From CAZLNV01 sp964561095 (GTDB taxonomy: Bacteria; Bacillota_I; Bacilli_A; RF39; UBA660): 43,321 nt of DNA. Of the stretch, positions 31,737 to 40,256 are shown piece after piece (the stretch's first letter is position 1; each line of letters opens with the position of its first letter). Below the pieces are notes generated by a model. That model saw only the letters and a list, made by a program, of their open reading frames with translations. It did not search any database and was not told where the DNA came from. Both the position numbers and the translations under genes were made by a program. The stretch lies in NCBI GenBank assembly GCA_964561095.1, contig CAZLNV010000004.1:1-43321 (forward strand). The letters are read 5' to 3'.

Positions 31737-31979
31737 ATGAATAGTACAACAAAATTATTTGATAGTGAAGCATTAATTGACAAGAACACTAGAATTACAT
31801 TAAAAAAAATATTTGAAGATTTAGAAGAACGAGGATATGATCCGGTTAAGCAAATAACTGGTTATTTGATAAGCGGAGATCCTGGTTATATTTCAAGTTA
31901 TAAAGAATGTAGGCAGAGAATTTTAGATTTAGATAGGCATAATATTATTGAATTAATGTTAAAGAGTTATATTGCATGA
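31737..31979 (+). CDS. ireB: IreB family regulatory phosphoprotein
   Basis: 80 residues. The whole protein follows the IreB/YrzL (DUF965) pattern: TKLFDSEALIDKNTRITLKK, then ERGYDPVKQITGYLISGDPG and YISSYKECRQRIL. The threonine stretch near the N terminus is the region phosphorylated by the PASTA kinase in enterococci, where IreB controls cephalosporin tolerance. It precedes ruvX with ATGA overlap as in most Firmicutes; alaS, often upstream, is absent here. Ribosome site AGGATGTG. Confidence 0.95.
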   Translation: MNSTTKLFDSEALIDKNTRITLKKIFEDLEERGYDPVKQITGYLISGDPGYISSYKECRQRILDLDRHNIIELMLKSYIA

Positions 31980-32398
31980 GATATTTAGGCTTGGATTATG
32001 GAAGTAAGACTTTAGGAATAGCTATTAGTGATGAGACCGCCACTATTGCCTCTACTTTAAAAACTATTAGATATACTGAAGATAAAGAGTTATTACTTGA
32101 ATTAAAAAATATAATAGAAGAATTTAAAATAAAAGAAGTTGTGTTGGGTCTTCCTCTTAATATGAATGGTACAGATAGTAAAAGGGGTGTTGAAACTTAC
32201 GAGTTTAAAAGAAAAATTGAAAAATATTTAAATGTTATCGTGCATCTTCAAGATGAAAGATTATCTACTACAGAAGCTGAGAATTTATTAATTATGGGTA
32301 AAATCAGAAGAAAAAACAGAAAAAAGGTAATTGACAGCATCGCAGCTGTAATAATACTGCAGACATTTTTAGATAAAGATAAGAGGTTATATGAATAA
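31976..32398 (+). CDS. ruvX: Holliday junction resolvase RuvX / YqgF
   Basis: 140 residues, RNase H-like fold. Acidic catalytic positions appear in YLGLDYGSKTLGIAISD (Asp6-7 region), VVLGLPLNMNGTD and the DERLSTTEAE motif; a C-terminal D-S-I-A-A-V completes the site. The family resolves recombination junctions and is also linked to 16S rRNA maturation. Start overlaps the ireB stop (ATGA), with no strong ribosome site of its own. Confidence 0.95.
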   Translation: MRYLGLDYGSKTLGIAISDETATIASTLKTIRYTEDKELLLELKNIIEEFKIKEVVLGLPLNMNGTDSKRGVETYEFKRKIEKYLNVIVHLQDERLSTTEAENLLIMGKIRRKNRKKVIDSIAAVIILQTFLDKDKRLYE

Positions 32399-32636
32399 AG
32401 TAATTATTGAAAATAAAAATGGAAGAAAAAAGGAGTTTAAATTACTTTTAGAGTTAGTCTGTGAAAATAATAGAAAGTACATTGTTTTTACAGATGAGCG
32501 AGTACTTAATGATGGATCACTTCACACTATTGTTACTGTGTTAAATAGTAAAAATAAAGTTATGAAATCAAAACCAACTCCTAATGAAATGAAGTATATA
32601 GAAAAATTTTTATTATCGTTATGTAGTGAGGTGTAA
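32391..32636 (+). CDS. yrzB: DUF1292 / YrzB-like small protein
   Basis: 81 residues. The family is called mainly from position, ruvX-yrzB-mltG, and from size, with a DUF1292-like strand pattern (KEFKLLLELVCENNRKYIVF). The C terminus departs from the usual acidic form. Function unknown. It overlaps ruvX by 8 bases and abuts mltG. GAGGT ribosome site. Confidence 0.65.
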   Translation: MNKVIIENKNGRKKEFKLLLELVCENNRKYIVFTDERVLNDGSLHTIVTVLNSKNKVMKSKPTPNEMKYIEKFLLSLCSEV

Positions 32637-33719
32637 ATGAAAAAAGGATCGCGTAAAAAGAAAGTTCTATTAATATTATTAATTTTGTTTGTAGTACTAA
32701 TCTTATCGTTAGTAGGATTATTTTTTTGGATTAAAAGTCCAATAAGTAAAAATGAAAAATATGTAACATTTAACGTAGCTAGTGGTGAAAGTTATTCTTC
32801 GCTTGGAGATGATTTAAAATCAGCAGGTTTAATAAAAAGCTCACTAGCCTATAAAGTATATTTGAAATTATTAAACCCAAAATCACTAGAGGCAGGAAAC
32901 TATAGATTATCTTCTTCAATGAATATCGAGCAAATAATAGAGACACTTGAAAAAGGTGCTATGGATACTAGAGAAACTATAAAGATAACTTTTATTGAAG
33001 GGAAAAATATTAGATACTTCATTAGTAAGGTAACAGAAAATTTTAATATATCTGAAGAAGAAATATTAAATAAATTATCTAACGAAGAATATTTAGATAG
33101 TCTAATAGAAAAATACTGGATATTAACAGATGAAATAAAAAACAAAAAATTATATTACTCACTAGAGGGATATTTATATCCCGATACATATAATTTTTAT
33201 TCAGAATCTACAATAGATGATATAATCGAAAAAATGATTAATAATTTGCAGGTTAAATTAGATAAGTATAAAGAAGAAATAGAAGAAAGTGGTTATACTT
33301 TTCATCAGATGTTAACTTTAGCTTCTATTATTGAACAAGAAGCAAAAAATGCTGATGATAGAAAGGGAGTAGCCGGAGTATTTTATAATAGACTTGAAAG
33401 TAGTTGGTCACTTGGAAGTGATGTTACTACCTATTATGCCGAAAAACTTGAACTTTGGAGTAGAGACTTATATAAAAAAGAAATTAACAATTGTAATGAT
33501 TATAATACAAGAGCTTCTTGTATGAATGGTAAACTTCCGGTTGGACCTATATGTAACCCTTCAATTGATTCAGTAATTTCTGCAATAGAGCCATCAAAAC
33601 ATAACTATTATTTCTTTGTGGCGGATGTCTATGGTCACACATATTTTAATGAGACTAATTCCGGACATTCTCAAACTGTAGCTAAATTAAAAAGAGAAGG
33701 AAAATGGTATGAATATTGA
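32637..33719 (+). CDS. mltG: Endolytic murein transglycosylase MltG
   Basis: 360 residues. Basic N terminus, one membrane helix (about 9-31), a LysM-like subdomain (FNVASGESYSSLGDDLKSAG), and the YceG catalytic domain with LEGYLYPDTYNF, LASIIEQEAKN (the catalytic Glu), VAGVFYNRL, and the C-terminal CNPSIDSVISAIEPSKHNYY and YFVADVYGHTYF-like segment. It cuts nascent glycan strands and ends their elongation. In enterococci and streptococci MltG and IreB both sit downstream of wall-stress kinases, and here they share an operon. Confidence 0.96.
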   Translation: MKKGSRKKKVLLILLILFVVLILSLVGLFFWIKSPISKNEKYVTFNVASGESYSSLGDDLKSAGLIKSSLAYKVYLKLLNPKSLEAGNYRLSSSMNIEQIIETLEKGAMDTRETIKITFIEGKNIRYFISKVTENFNISEEEILNKLSNEEYLDSLIEKYWILTDEIKNKKLYYSLEGYLYPDTYNFYSESTIDDIIEKMINNLQVKLDKYKEEIEESGYTFHQMLTLASIIEQEAKNADDRKGVAGVFYNRLESSWSLGSDVTTYYAEKLELWSRDLYKKEINNCNDYNTRASCMNGKLPVGPICNPSIDSVISAIEPSKHNYYFFVADVYGHTYFNETNSGHSQTVAKLKREGKWYEY

Positions 33720-34296
33720 TAATAAAATTAAAGAAATGGAAGTTTATGCAATTGATTATAAAATACCAATTATGCAAGATGATGCTATTCAATATATAAA
33801 AAGAAAAATAGATACTCTTAAATTGAATAATATTTTGGAGTTAGGAACTGCAATTGCTTATAGTACCATTTTATTTGCAAGCACAAATGAATTAGTAAGA
33901 GTAACTTCTATCGAAAGAGATGAGAATAGATACAATGTAGCTACTAAAAATGTAAAAGATATAAATTATGAAAATAAGATTAAACTTATTTTTGATGATG
34001 CTTTGAACGTTAATTTGACAGATAAGTATGATTTGATTATAATAGATGCTTCAAAAGGAAAAAACATTAATTTTTTTGAACACTTTAAATCAAATTTAAG
34101 TAATTCGGGATTAATTATATTTGATAATATGAATTTTCATGGATTAGTGGGTCACAGTGACGAGATTAAAAGTAAGAATTTAAGAAAATTAGTGAGTAAA
34201 ATTGAAGAATTTAAAGAATTTATTAAAGCTCAAGAAGATTATTATACTGAATTCATTGAAGTAGGAGATGGACTGGCTGTATGCATAAAAAAATAA
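33709..34296 (+). CDS. trmR: SAM-dependent O-methyltransferase, TrmR/YrrM type
   Basis: 195 residues, catechol-O-methyltransferase fold. Seen: LELGTAIAYSTILFA (SAM motif I, about 43-57), SIERDENRYNVATKNV (acidic loop), YDLIIIDASKG (motif with metal-binding Asp), and LIIFDNMNFHGLV (second metal ligands). Its place before two U32-type proteins matches yrrM-yrrN-yrrO, where TrmR makes 5-methoxyuridine at tRNA position 34 from 5-hydroxyuridine. Overlaps mltG by 11 bases. Confidence 0.88.
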   Translation: MNIDNKIKEMEVYAIDYKIPIMQDDAIQYIKRKIDTLKLNNILELGTAIAYSTILFASTNELVRVTSIERDENRYNVATKNVKDINYENKIKLIFDDALNVNLTDKYDLIIIDASKGKNINFFEHFKSNLSNSGLIIFDNMNFHGLVGHSDEIKSKNLRKLVSKIEEFKEFIKAQEDYYTEFIEVGDGLAVCIKK

Positions 34297-35090
34297 ATAA
34301 ATATTTAATAATTCCAAATGATAATAAAATAAATGAATATAATAGCAATTCATTTATTTTTCCATTATTAGGTTATTCAGTGGGATTTGAAAGATACTTT
34401 AATGTAGAGGAAATTAATAAATACAGTACTCTATATGAAGTATCAATAATTATTAATAAGTTTTTGCATAAAGAAGAATTAGAAAAAATAAGAGAGATTA
34501 TAAAAAAATTAAAAAACATAAAGTATTATTTTGTTGAAGACTTTGGATTAAATAGTATATTACCAAAAGAAAAGATAGTCCTTTTCCCTAATCATATTAT
34601 AAGTAATTATGAAACTATTAATTATTTAGATACATTGGGTTATAAATCCTCAGTAGTATCAAATGAATTAACAATAGATGAATTAATGGAAATAAGAAAG
34701 AATACAAATGGTAATCTATTCTATATGTATGTAAATAAAAATAATATAATGTATTCTAAAAGAGAATTATTAACTAATTATTATGATTTTTATGATATAA
34801 AAAATAGGAATAAAAAAGTTAAATTAGATGAAAATGTAAGTAAACATAATTTATTTTTTTATGAAGAAGATAGAAGTACAACCGTATTCAATAATAAAAT
34901 ATTTTGTGCATCAAAATATATTGATAAACTAAGTGAGTATAATTTAATAATTAATTTTAATAATATAGATGATAACACTAAGAAAATAATATTGAGTAAT
35001 ATAAATAATGAGAAATTATGTACACTAATTGATAGTGATTATAAGTTCTTAGAAGAACCAATTATGTATAAAGTAGGTGATTTAAAATGA
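34281..35090 (+). CDS. Diverged TrhP1/YrrN-like protein (U32-related)
   Basis: 269 residues. By sequence alone I would not name it. It lies exactly where yrrN is found, between yrrM and yrrO, overlapping both neighbours (16 and 4 bases). Segments such as KIVLFPNHIISNYETINYLD followed by TLGYKSSVVSNELTIDELM resemble the beta-alpha turn of U32 barrels (N..N..A...L..LG......S.ELT..E). The canonical U32 cysteine/glycine motif is missing. Expected role with TrhP2: subunit of the prephenate-dependent tRNA U34 hydroxylase. Shorter than the roughly 309-residue B. subtilis YrrN, so it may be reduced to a structural partner. Confidence 0.6.
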   Translation: MHKKINKYLIIPNDNKINEYNSNSFIFPLLGYSVGFERYFNVEEINKYSTLYEVSIIINKFLHKEELEKIREIIKKLKNIKYYFVEDFGLNSILPKEKIVLFPNHIISNYETINYLDTLGYKSSVVSNELTIDELMEIRKNTNGNLFYMYVNKNNIMYSKRELLTNYYDFYDIKNRNKKVKLDENVSKHNLFFYEEDRSTTVFNNKIFCASKYIDKLSEYNLIINFNNIDDNTKKIILSNINNEKLCTLIDSDYKFLEEPIMYKVGDLK

Positions 35091-36265
35091 TTAAGCCAGA
35101 ACTTTTAGCACCCGCTGGAGATATTAATAGACTTAAATGGGCACTCGATTATGGTGCTGATGCAGTTTATATTGGTGGATATGATTATAGCCTAAGGGCT
35201 AATGCTAATAATTTTAGTGTTGATGAAATAAAAGAATCTTGTGAATATGCTCATAAGTATGGAAAAAAAGTATATGTAACTGTAAATATGATTTTTCATA
35301 ATGAAGATTTTAAAAATTTAGATGAATATTTAATAATGTTAGACAAAATAGGTGTTGATTCGTTAATTATAAGTGATTTTGGGGTAATATCAAGAATTAA
35401 AAAATTGAATCTTAAAATTCCTTTCTTTATATCAACTCAAATGTCTACAACTAATTACGAAACTGCAAATTTTTATAAATCTTTAGGCGCTTATAGAGTA
35501 GTACTTGCTAGAGAATGTTCAAAAGAAGATATAATTGATATTAAAAACCATTCTGATATAGAAGTTGAAACATTTATTCATGGTGCGATGTGTACATCAT
35601 ACAGTGGAAGATGCGTGATGAGTAATTATGTAACTCTAAGAGACTCAAATAGAGGTGGCTGCTCACAAATATGTAGATTTAGTTTTAATAATGAAAATAA
35701 TCCTCAATTTTCAATGTCAAGTAAAGACTTAAATATGGTAGATTATATAGAAGATATGATGAGGATAGGTATAGAATCATTTAAAATCGAAGGAAGAATG
35801 AAAAGTTTATATTATATCGCAACTGTTACAAATGCTTATAGAAATTTAATAGATAAAATTTATGAGAATAAAATTACTCTTAAAGAAGTAGAATATTATA
35901 AAAAAGTATTAAATAGATGTTCAAACAGAGAAAATACACCTCAGTTTTATGATAAGTATCCTAAAGTTAGTGAACAATATTTTTCTGGAAGAGAAGAAGT
36001 AAGTAATCAAGATTTTTTAGCGGTGGTAATTTCTTATGATGAAGAAAGTAAATTTGCTACTATTGAACAAAGAAATTATTTTGAAATAGGTGAGGAAGTT
36101 GAAATATTTGGGCCTAATATGGATACAATAAAATATAAAATAAATAAAATAATAAATGAATTAGGTGAATCTATAGATAAAGCTAACCATCCACAAGAAA
36201 CATTAAAAATAAATGTTCCTAATATGGTTTACAAAGGAGATATTGTGAGGGTACATATTTCTTGA
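35087..36265 (+). CDS. yrrO: U32 family protein, tRNA U34 hydroxylation (TrhP2/YrrO-like)
   Basis: 392 residues. N-terminal barrel start PELLAPAGDINRLKWALDYG with ADAVYIGGYDYSLRANANNF, then the U32 signature ETFIHGAMCTSYSGRCVMSN and the cysteine-containing GGCSQICRF, followed by SFKIEGRMKSLYYIATVTNA. A C-terminal beta domain begins near residue 320. Annotated historically as collagenase-like peptidase; YrrO and E. coli TrhP instead are needed for 5-hydroxyuridine at the wobble base. Overlaps the previous gene by 4 bases. Its TGA stop is part of the greA promoter -35 box. Confidence 0.92.
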   Translation: MIKPELLAPAGDINRLKWALDYGADAVYIGGYDYSLRANANNFSVDEIKESCEYAHKYGKKVYVTVNMIFHNEDFKNLDEYLIMLDKIGVDSLIISDFGVISRIKKLNLKIPFFISTQMSTTNYETANFYKSLGAYRVVLARECSKEDIIDIKNHSDIEVETFIHGAMCTSYSGRCVMSNYVTLRDSNRGGCSQICRFSFNNENNPQFSMSSKDLNMVDYIEDMMRIGIESFKIEGRMKSLYYIATVTNAYRNLIDKIYENKITLKEVEYYKKVLNRCSNRENTPQFYDKYPKVSEQYFSGREEVSNQDFLAVVISYDEESKFATIEQRNYFEIGEEVEIFGPNMDTIKYKINKIINELGESIDKANHPQETLKINVPNMVYKGDIVRVHIS

Positions 36266-36290
36266 CAAATATGCTAATTTATAGTATCAT
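36262..36290 (+). promoter_or_regulatory. SigA-type promoter of greA
   Basis: Perfect TTGACA (36262-36267), 17-base spacer, TATCAT (36285-36290). The -35 box includes the yrrO stop codon. Predicted start near 36297; GAGGAGAG precedes greA. Confidence 0.88.
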
Positions 36291-36319
36291 TAATTGGTCA
36301 AGAAGAGGAGAGATACAAA

Positions 36320-36793
36320 ATGACTAATAAAGAGATATTTTTAACTAGTGAAGGTTATTTAGAATTAGAGAAAGAACTTAATTATTTAAAATTAGAAAAA
36401 AGACCTAAGGTAATCACTGCTTTGAAAGAAGCAAGAGCTTTGGGTGATTTATCAGAAAATTCAGAATATGATGCAGCTTTAAATGATCAAGAAGCTACAG
36501 AAAATAGAATAAAGCAAATAGAGCACTCATTGGAGCATGCTGTAATTATAGATGAAAGTACTTCTAATGATGGAACTGTAGGTATTGGTTCAACTGTTAT
36601 ATTACAATATGATGGTGATGATGAAACCGAAGAATACAGAATAGTGGGAAGTGCTGAAGCGGATCCATTTAATAATAAAATATCAAATGAATCTCCGATT
36701 GCTGCTGCAATTCTTAATAAAAAAGAAGGTGCTACTGTGGAAGTCGCATCACCCGATGGAGTTTATAAAGTGAAAATTGTAAATGTTAATTAA
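36320..36793 (+). CDS. greA: Transcription elongation factor GreA
   Basis: 157 residues, usual length. The N-terminal coiled coil holds the tip LGDLSENSEYDAALNDQ with the Asp/Glu pair that activates hydrolysis in RNA polymerase, and the C-terminal FKBP-like domain contains PIAAAILNKKEGATVEVASP. It rescues backtracked polymerase. In B. subtilis greA follows yrrO with udk in between; udk is absent here and greA has its own promoter. Confidence 0.97.
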   Translation: MTNKEIFLTSEGYLELEKELNYLKLEKRPKVITALKEARALGDLSENSEYDAALNDQEATENRIKQIEHSLEHAVIIDESTSNDGTVGIGSTVILQYDGDDETEEYRIVGSAEADPFNNKISNESPIAAAILNKKEGATVEVASPDGVYKVKIVNVN

Positions 36794-36810
36794 CATTTAT
36801 ATTTTTTTTT
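36781..36810 (+). terminator. Probable terminator of greA
   Basis: An 18-base palindrome AAATGTTAA/TTAACATTT (36781-36798) spans the stop codon and is followed after three bases by nine T. The stem is all A/T except two G-C pairs, so efficiency may be low. Confidence 0.55.
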
Positions 36811-36838
36811 GATAAAATAAATTTATTAAGGAGCATTT

Positions 36839-37774
36839 ATGATTGAGGTATTATATGGAATTCAAAATGAACTTATTGATTCATATGTTAATAATTATAT
36901 TAAAAAATTAAATATCTATAATATAATTAAAATAGATTATGAAGAGTCAAACATAGATGACATTGTTGAAGAAGCATCATGCTTTGACTTGTTTGGAGAT
37001 AAAAAAGCACTAATTATTTATAATGCTTACTTTTTGACTGCCAAAGGGTCACTTGATAGTAAAATCTTTGAGAGTTATTTATCAAATCCTAATCCTAAAA
37101 CAATAATGTTTTTAGTTGTTAATAGTGAAACTTTAGATGAAAGAAAGAAAGTTTTAAAATTAATTAAAAAAAGTTATAAAGTAAAAGAATTTAATAAATT
37201 TAGTGAGTCTGAGGCTTTTAAATATGTAAAAGAATCTTTTAAAAAATATAATTATATTATTGATGAATTAAGCATTAAAAAAATAGTTGAATATTTATCA
37301 ATTAATTTTGGATTATATGATAATGAAATAAATAAATTAAAATTATATAAATATGATGAAAAAGTAATTGAACTACAAGATGTGCTTGATATTACTTCAA
37401 GATTTCCGGAAGATAATGTTTTTAAGCTAGTAGAAGCTGTTATAAATAATCAAAAAGAAGAAATATTTAGTTTATTTTCTGATATAAAAAGTTTAGGTAC
37501 TGATGAAATCTCCTTGTTAGCTCTTTTATCAAGCCAATTTAGATTTATGTATCAAGTGAAAGTTCTTATGAATGACGGAAAAACTAAGCAAGAGATAATC
37601 ACTATATTAGCTTCTCATCCTTACAAAACAGAAATGACTATGAAAAAAGTGGGTTCTTTTAAAGAAGAAAAGATTTTAGATATACTTCATGAATTAGCTC
37701 TTATAGATGTAAAAATTAAAACTGGTGAGATAGATAAAACTAATGCGATTGAAAATTTTTTCTTAAATTTATAA
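36839..37774 (+). CDS. holA: DNA polymerase III subunit delta
   Basis: 311 residues. N-terminal domain start MIEVLYGIQNELIDSYVNNY, the motif region SCFDLFGDKKALIIYNAYFL, and the helical C-terminal domain with QFRFMYQVKVLMNDGK, LASHPYKTEMTMKK and KTGEIDKTNAIENFFLNL, all typical of HolA (YqeN). It opens the beta clamp as part of the clamp loader. Ribosome site AAGGAG. rpsT, often next to holA in Firmicutes, is not found on either strand nearby. Confidence 0.9.
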   Translation: MIEVLYGIQNELIDSYVNNYIKKLNIYNIIKIDYEESNIDDIVEEASCFDLFGDKKALIIYNAYFLTAKGSLDSKIFESYLSNPNPKTIMFLVVNSETLDERKKVLKLIKKSYKVKEFNKFSESEAFKYVKESFKKYNYIIDELSIKKIVEYLSINFGLYDNEINKLKLYKYDEKVIELQDVLDITSRFPEDNVFKLVEAVINNQKEEIFSLFSDIKSLGTDEISLLALLSSQFRFMYQVKVLMNDGKTKQEIITILASHPYKTEMTMKKVGSFKEEKILDILHELALIDVKIKTGEIDKTNAIENFFLNL

Positions 37775-37841
37775 AAAAATTACTATAAAAAGTAGTGCAA
37801 TAAAATAAAAAAAATTAAATTAAAAAATGTTACTTTTTATG

Positions 37842-37870
37842 TAGACATTTTAATTTTTTGTATTTATAAT
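37842..37870 (+). promoter_or_regulatory. SigA-type promoter of lon
   Basis: TAGACA (37842-37847), 17-base spacer, perfect TATAAT (37865-37870). Predicted start near 37877, very close to the GGGAGGT ribosome site. A 10-bp inverted repeat (37785-37794 with 37831-37840) lies just upstream of the -35. No CIRCE or CtsR-like operator is recognised. Confidence 0.8.
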
Positions 37871-37895
37871 AATGAGTTAAGTGGGAGGTAAAATT

Positions 37896-40214
37896 ATGAT
37901 AAAAACCAATTTACCAGTTATCCTTTTAAAAGGGTTAATTTTACTTCCAAATGGTGAGGTCAGAGTTGAACTTATCAATCCAATTAGCAAAAAGGTAATT
38001 AATATATCAAAACTTTATCATGACGATGAGGTATTAATTGTATGTCCACTTAATACTTTAGAAGAATGCCCGGACACAAGTGATTTACCTAAAATAGGTG
38101 TTACTGGTAAGATTAGGAGTTCAATAGAACTTCCAAATGGTGGGATGAGAGTAGTCATTAATGGAATTGAAAGAGTTAAGGTATATAGTTATGTTAATTA
38201 TTCAAATGAAGAAGATGTACTAGAAAGTATTGTTACGCCAATTGGTGTGGTTGAAGTTGATGAAATAGAAGAAACTGCAGTACTTAGAAAATTAATGAGC
38301 GAATTAGATAACTATATAACTACTTGTTCTCATATATCAAATTCAATTATGTCTCAAATAAAAGGAATAATAGATTTAGACAAATTAACAGATATTATTG
38401 CTAATTTTATGCCTCTTAATTTTGACAAGAAAATAAATCTTATGTTAGATGCTTGCGCAATAAGCAGAGCTAAATATTTGATTAAAGAAATGTCTATTGA
38501 AACTGCGATATATGAACTTGAGAACAAATTAGATAAAGATTTAAAACAAGAATTAGATGATGCTCAAAAAGAGTTTATATTAAAAGAAAAAATAAAAGTT
38601 ATTAGGACAGAACTAGGTGAAGAAGATAATAAAAACTTAGATGCTGAAAAATTTGAAGAGAGATTAAATTCTATTTCCTGTTCTTCTAAGATTAAAAATA
38701 AATTAGAAAAAGAAATAGAAAAATATAAATTAATACCCGAAACTTCTCCGGAATTATCAATTACTAGAAATTATATTGATTCTTTGCTTAGAATACCTTG
38801 GGAAGCAAGGACAAAAGATAGAACTAATTTAAAAGAAATAGAAAATAGTTTAAATGAATCACACTATGCACTGAAAGAAGTAAAATCAAGAATTATAGAG
38901 TATATCGCGGTTAAAGAGAATTATAATAATTCAAAAAGTCCAGTTATTTGTTTAGTTGGGCCTCCCGGTGTTGGTAAAACAACATTTGCTGAATCAATCG
39001 CAAAAGCTCTTAATAAAAAATTTGTTAAAGTATCACTAGGTGGAATTAATGATACTTCTGAAATACTTGGACATCGTCGTACTTATATTGGTGCCAACCC
39101 GGGTAAAATAATTTCAGGAATGATTAAATGTGGTGTTAAAAATCCTTTACTCTTACTTGATGAAATTGATAAATTAACTAAAGATTTTAGAGGAGACCCT
39201 GCTAGTTCTTTACTTGAAATATTAGATCAGAATGGAAACAATAGATTTGTTGATAATTATATTGATGAAGAAGTTGATTTAAGTGAAGTATTATTCATTG
39301 TAACTGCCAATGATGTTTACAATATACCTCCAGCTTTGTATGACAGACTAGAAATTATTAACATCAATTCATATACTGAATATGAAAAGTTTAAAATAGC
39401 TAATAATTATTTAATTAAAAAAGCATTACTAAATAATAATTTAACAGACTCTATTAAATTTAGTGACGGCGCTATAAACTTAATCATTGATGAATACACT
39501 AAAGAAAGTGGTGTAAGAGAATTAGATAGATTGATTAATAAAATAATAAGAAAAATAATTACAAAGTATAAAAAAGAAAACAAAAAAATTAAAAATATTA
39601 ACATAAAAAAAGAAGATATTGTTAAATATTTAGGAATTTCAAAATATCCAGTGAAAACTAATATTATTAAAACTTCTGGTTTAGTAAAAGCTCTTGCGTG
39701 TTCTTCACTTGGTGGCTCTATAATTGAAATAGAATGTGTATTTATAAACGGAAATAATAATGTAAAATCAACAGGTAGTTTAGGAAACGTATTAACCGAA
39801 AGTATTGAAATATCTCTTAGTTACGTGAAAAGCAATATGAATTTATTTCATTTAAAAGAATCTATGTTTAAAGATAAAGATTTGCATATTAATTTAAAAG
39901 AAGGAGCTATTCCTAAAGATGGACCATCCGCAGGAGTGGCAATTACTACTGCTATTATAAGTGAACTATTAACTACTATAGTGGACTCTAAAATATCGTT
40001 TACTGGTGAAATATCACTTAAAGGAGATATTTTGAGAGTTGGTGGTATTAAAGATAAATTAATCGCGGCAATTAAAGATGGTATAAAGATAGTTTATTTA
40101 CCAATTGATAATAAAGCTGATGTGCTTTTAATAGATGATGATATCATTAAAAAATTGAATATTAAATATGTAGAAAATTACAAAGAAATATTTGAAGACA
40201 TTTTTCACATATAA
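37896..40214 (+). CDS. lon: ATP-dependent protease Lon
   Basis: 772 residues from ATG 37896; the in-frame GTG at 37881 is inside the GGGAGGT ribosome site. Order: N-terminal substrate domain (1-190), coiled middle (190-300, LKEKIKVIRTELGEED), AAA+ module with Walker A VGPPGVGKTTFAESIAKAL (about 352-370), Walker B LLLLDEIDKL, sensor segment LFIVTANDVYNIPPAL, and the peptidase domain with catalytic Ser in PKDGPSAGVAIT (about 678) and Lys in GGIKDKLIAA (about 720). Soluble LonA type. In B. subtilis lonA lies some genes from spoVID; here the hem genes between them are missing. Confidence 0.97.
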   Translation: MIKTNLPVILLKGLILLPNGEVRVELINPISKKVINISKLYHDDEVLIVCPLNTLEECPDTSDLPKIGVTGKIRSSIELPNGGMRVVINGIERVKVYSYVNYSNEEDVLESIVTPIGVVEVDEIEETAVLRKLMSELDNYITTCSHISNSIMSQIKGIIDLDKLTDIIANFMPLNFDKKINLMLDACAISRAKYLIKEMSIETAIYELENKLDKDLKQELDDAQKEFILKEKIKVIRTELGEEDNKNLDAEKFEERLNSISCSSKIKNKLEKEIEKYKLIPETSPELSITRNYIDSLLRIPWEARTKDRTNLKEIENSLNESHYALKEVKSRIIEYIAVKENYNNSKSPVICLVGPPGVGKTTFAESIAKALNKKFVKVSLGGINDTSEILGHRRTYIGANPGKIISGMIKCGVKNPLLLLDEIDKLTKDFRGDPASSLLEILDQNGNNRFVDNYIDEEVDLSEVLFIVTANDVYNIPPALYDRLEIININSYTEYEKFKIANNYLIKKALLNNNLTDSIKFSDGAINLIIDEYTKESGVRELDRLINKIIRKIITKYKKENKKIKNINIKKEDIVKYLGISKYPVKTNIIKTSGLVKALACSSLGGSIIEIECVFINGNNNVKSTGSLGNVLTESIEISLSYVKSNMNLFHLKESMFKDKDLHINLKEGAIPKDGPSAGVAITTAIISELLTTIVDSKISFTGEISLKGDILRVGGIKDKLIAAIKDGIKIVYLPIDNKADVLLIDDDIIKKLNIKYVENYKEIFEDIFHI

Positions 40215-40234
40215 AAACTTTTCTTTCATATAAT
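40209..40234 (+). promoter_or_regulatory. Candidate SigE-type promoter of spoVID-ysxE, nested in the lon terminator
   Basis: ATATA (40209-40213), 13-base gap, CATATAAT (40227-40234) resembles the SigE pattern ATATT - 13/14 - CATACAnT. The -10 also contains a SigA-like TATAAT (40229-40234) but no matching -35. Predicted start near 40241 lies after the left arm of the hairpin. B. subtilis spoVID is a SigE gene. Confidence 0.45.
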
Positions 40235-40256
40235 TAGATGAAAGGAGAGTTTTTTT
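40213..40256 (+). terminator. lon terminator that also contains the spoVID ribosome site
   Basis: A 17-bp stem (40213-40229 with 40238-40254, two G-U pairs), 8-base loop, and seven T (40250-40256) that run directly into the ATG at 40257. The right arm contains AAAGGAGA, the Shine-Dalgarno sequence of the next gene, so read-through lon RNA would hide it. Confidence 0.85.

Noticed and set aside
37775..37880. rpsT opposite or after holA, and a CIRCE/CtsR operator before lon
   Set aside because: Neither strand encodes an S20-like protein and no known heat-shock operator is visible; only a 10-bp inverted repeat is present.
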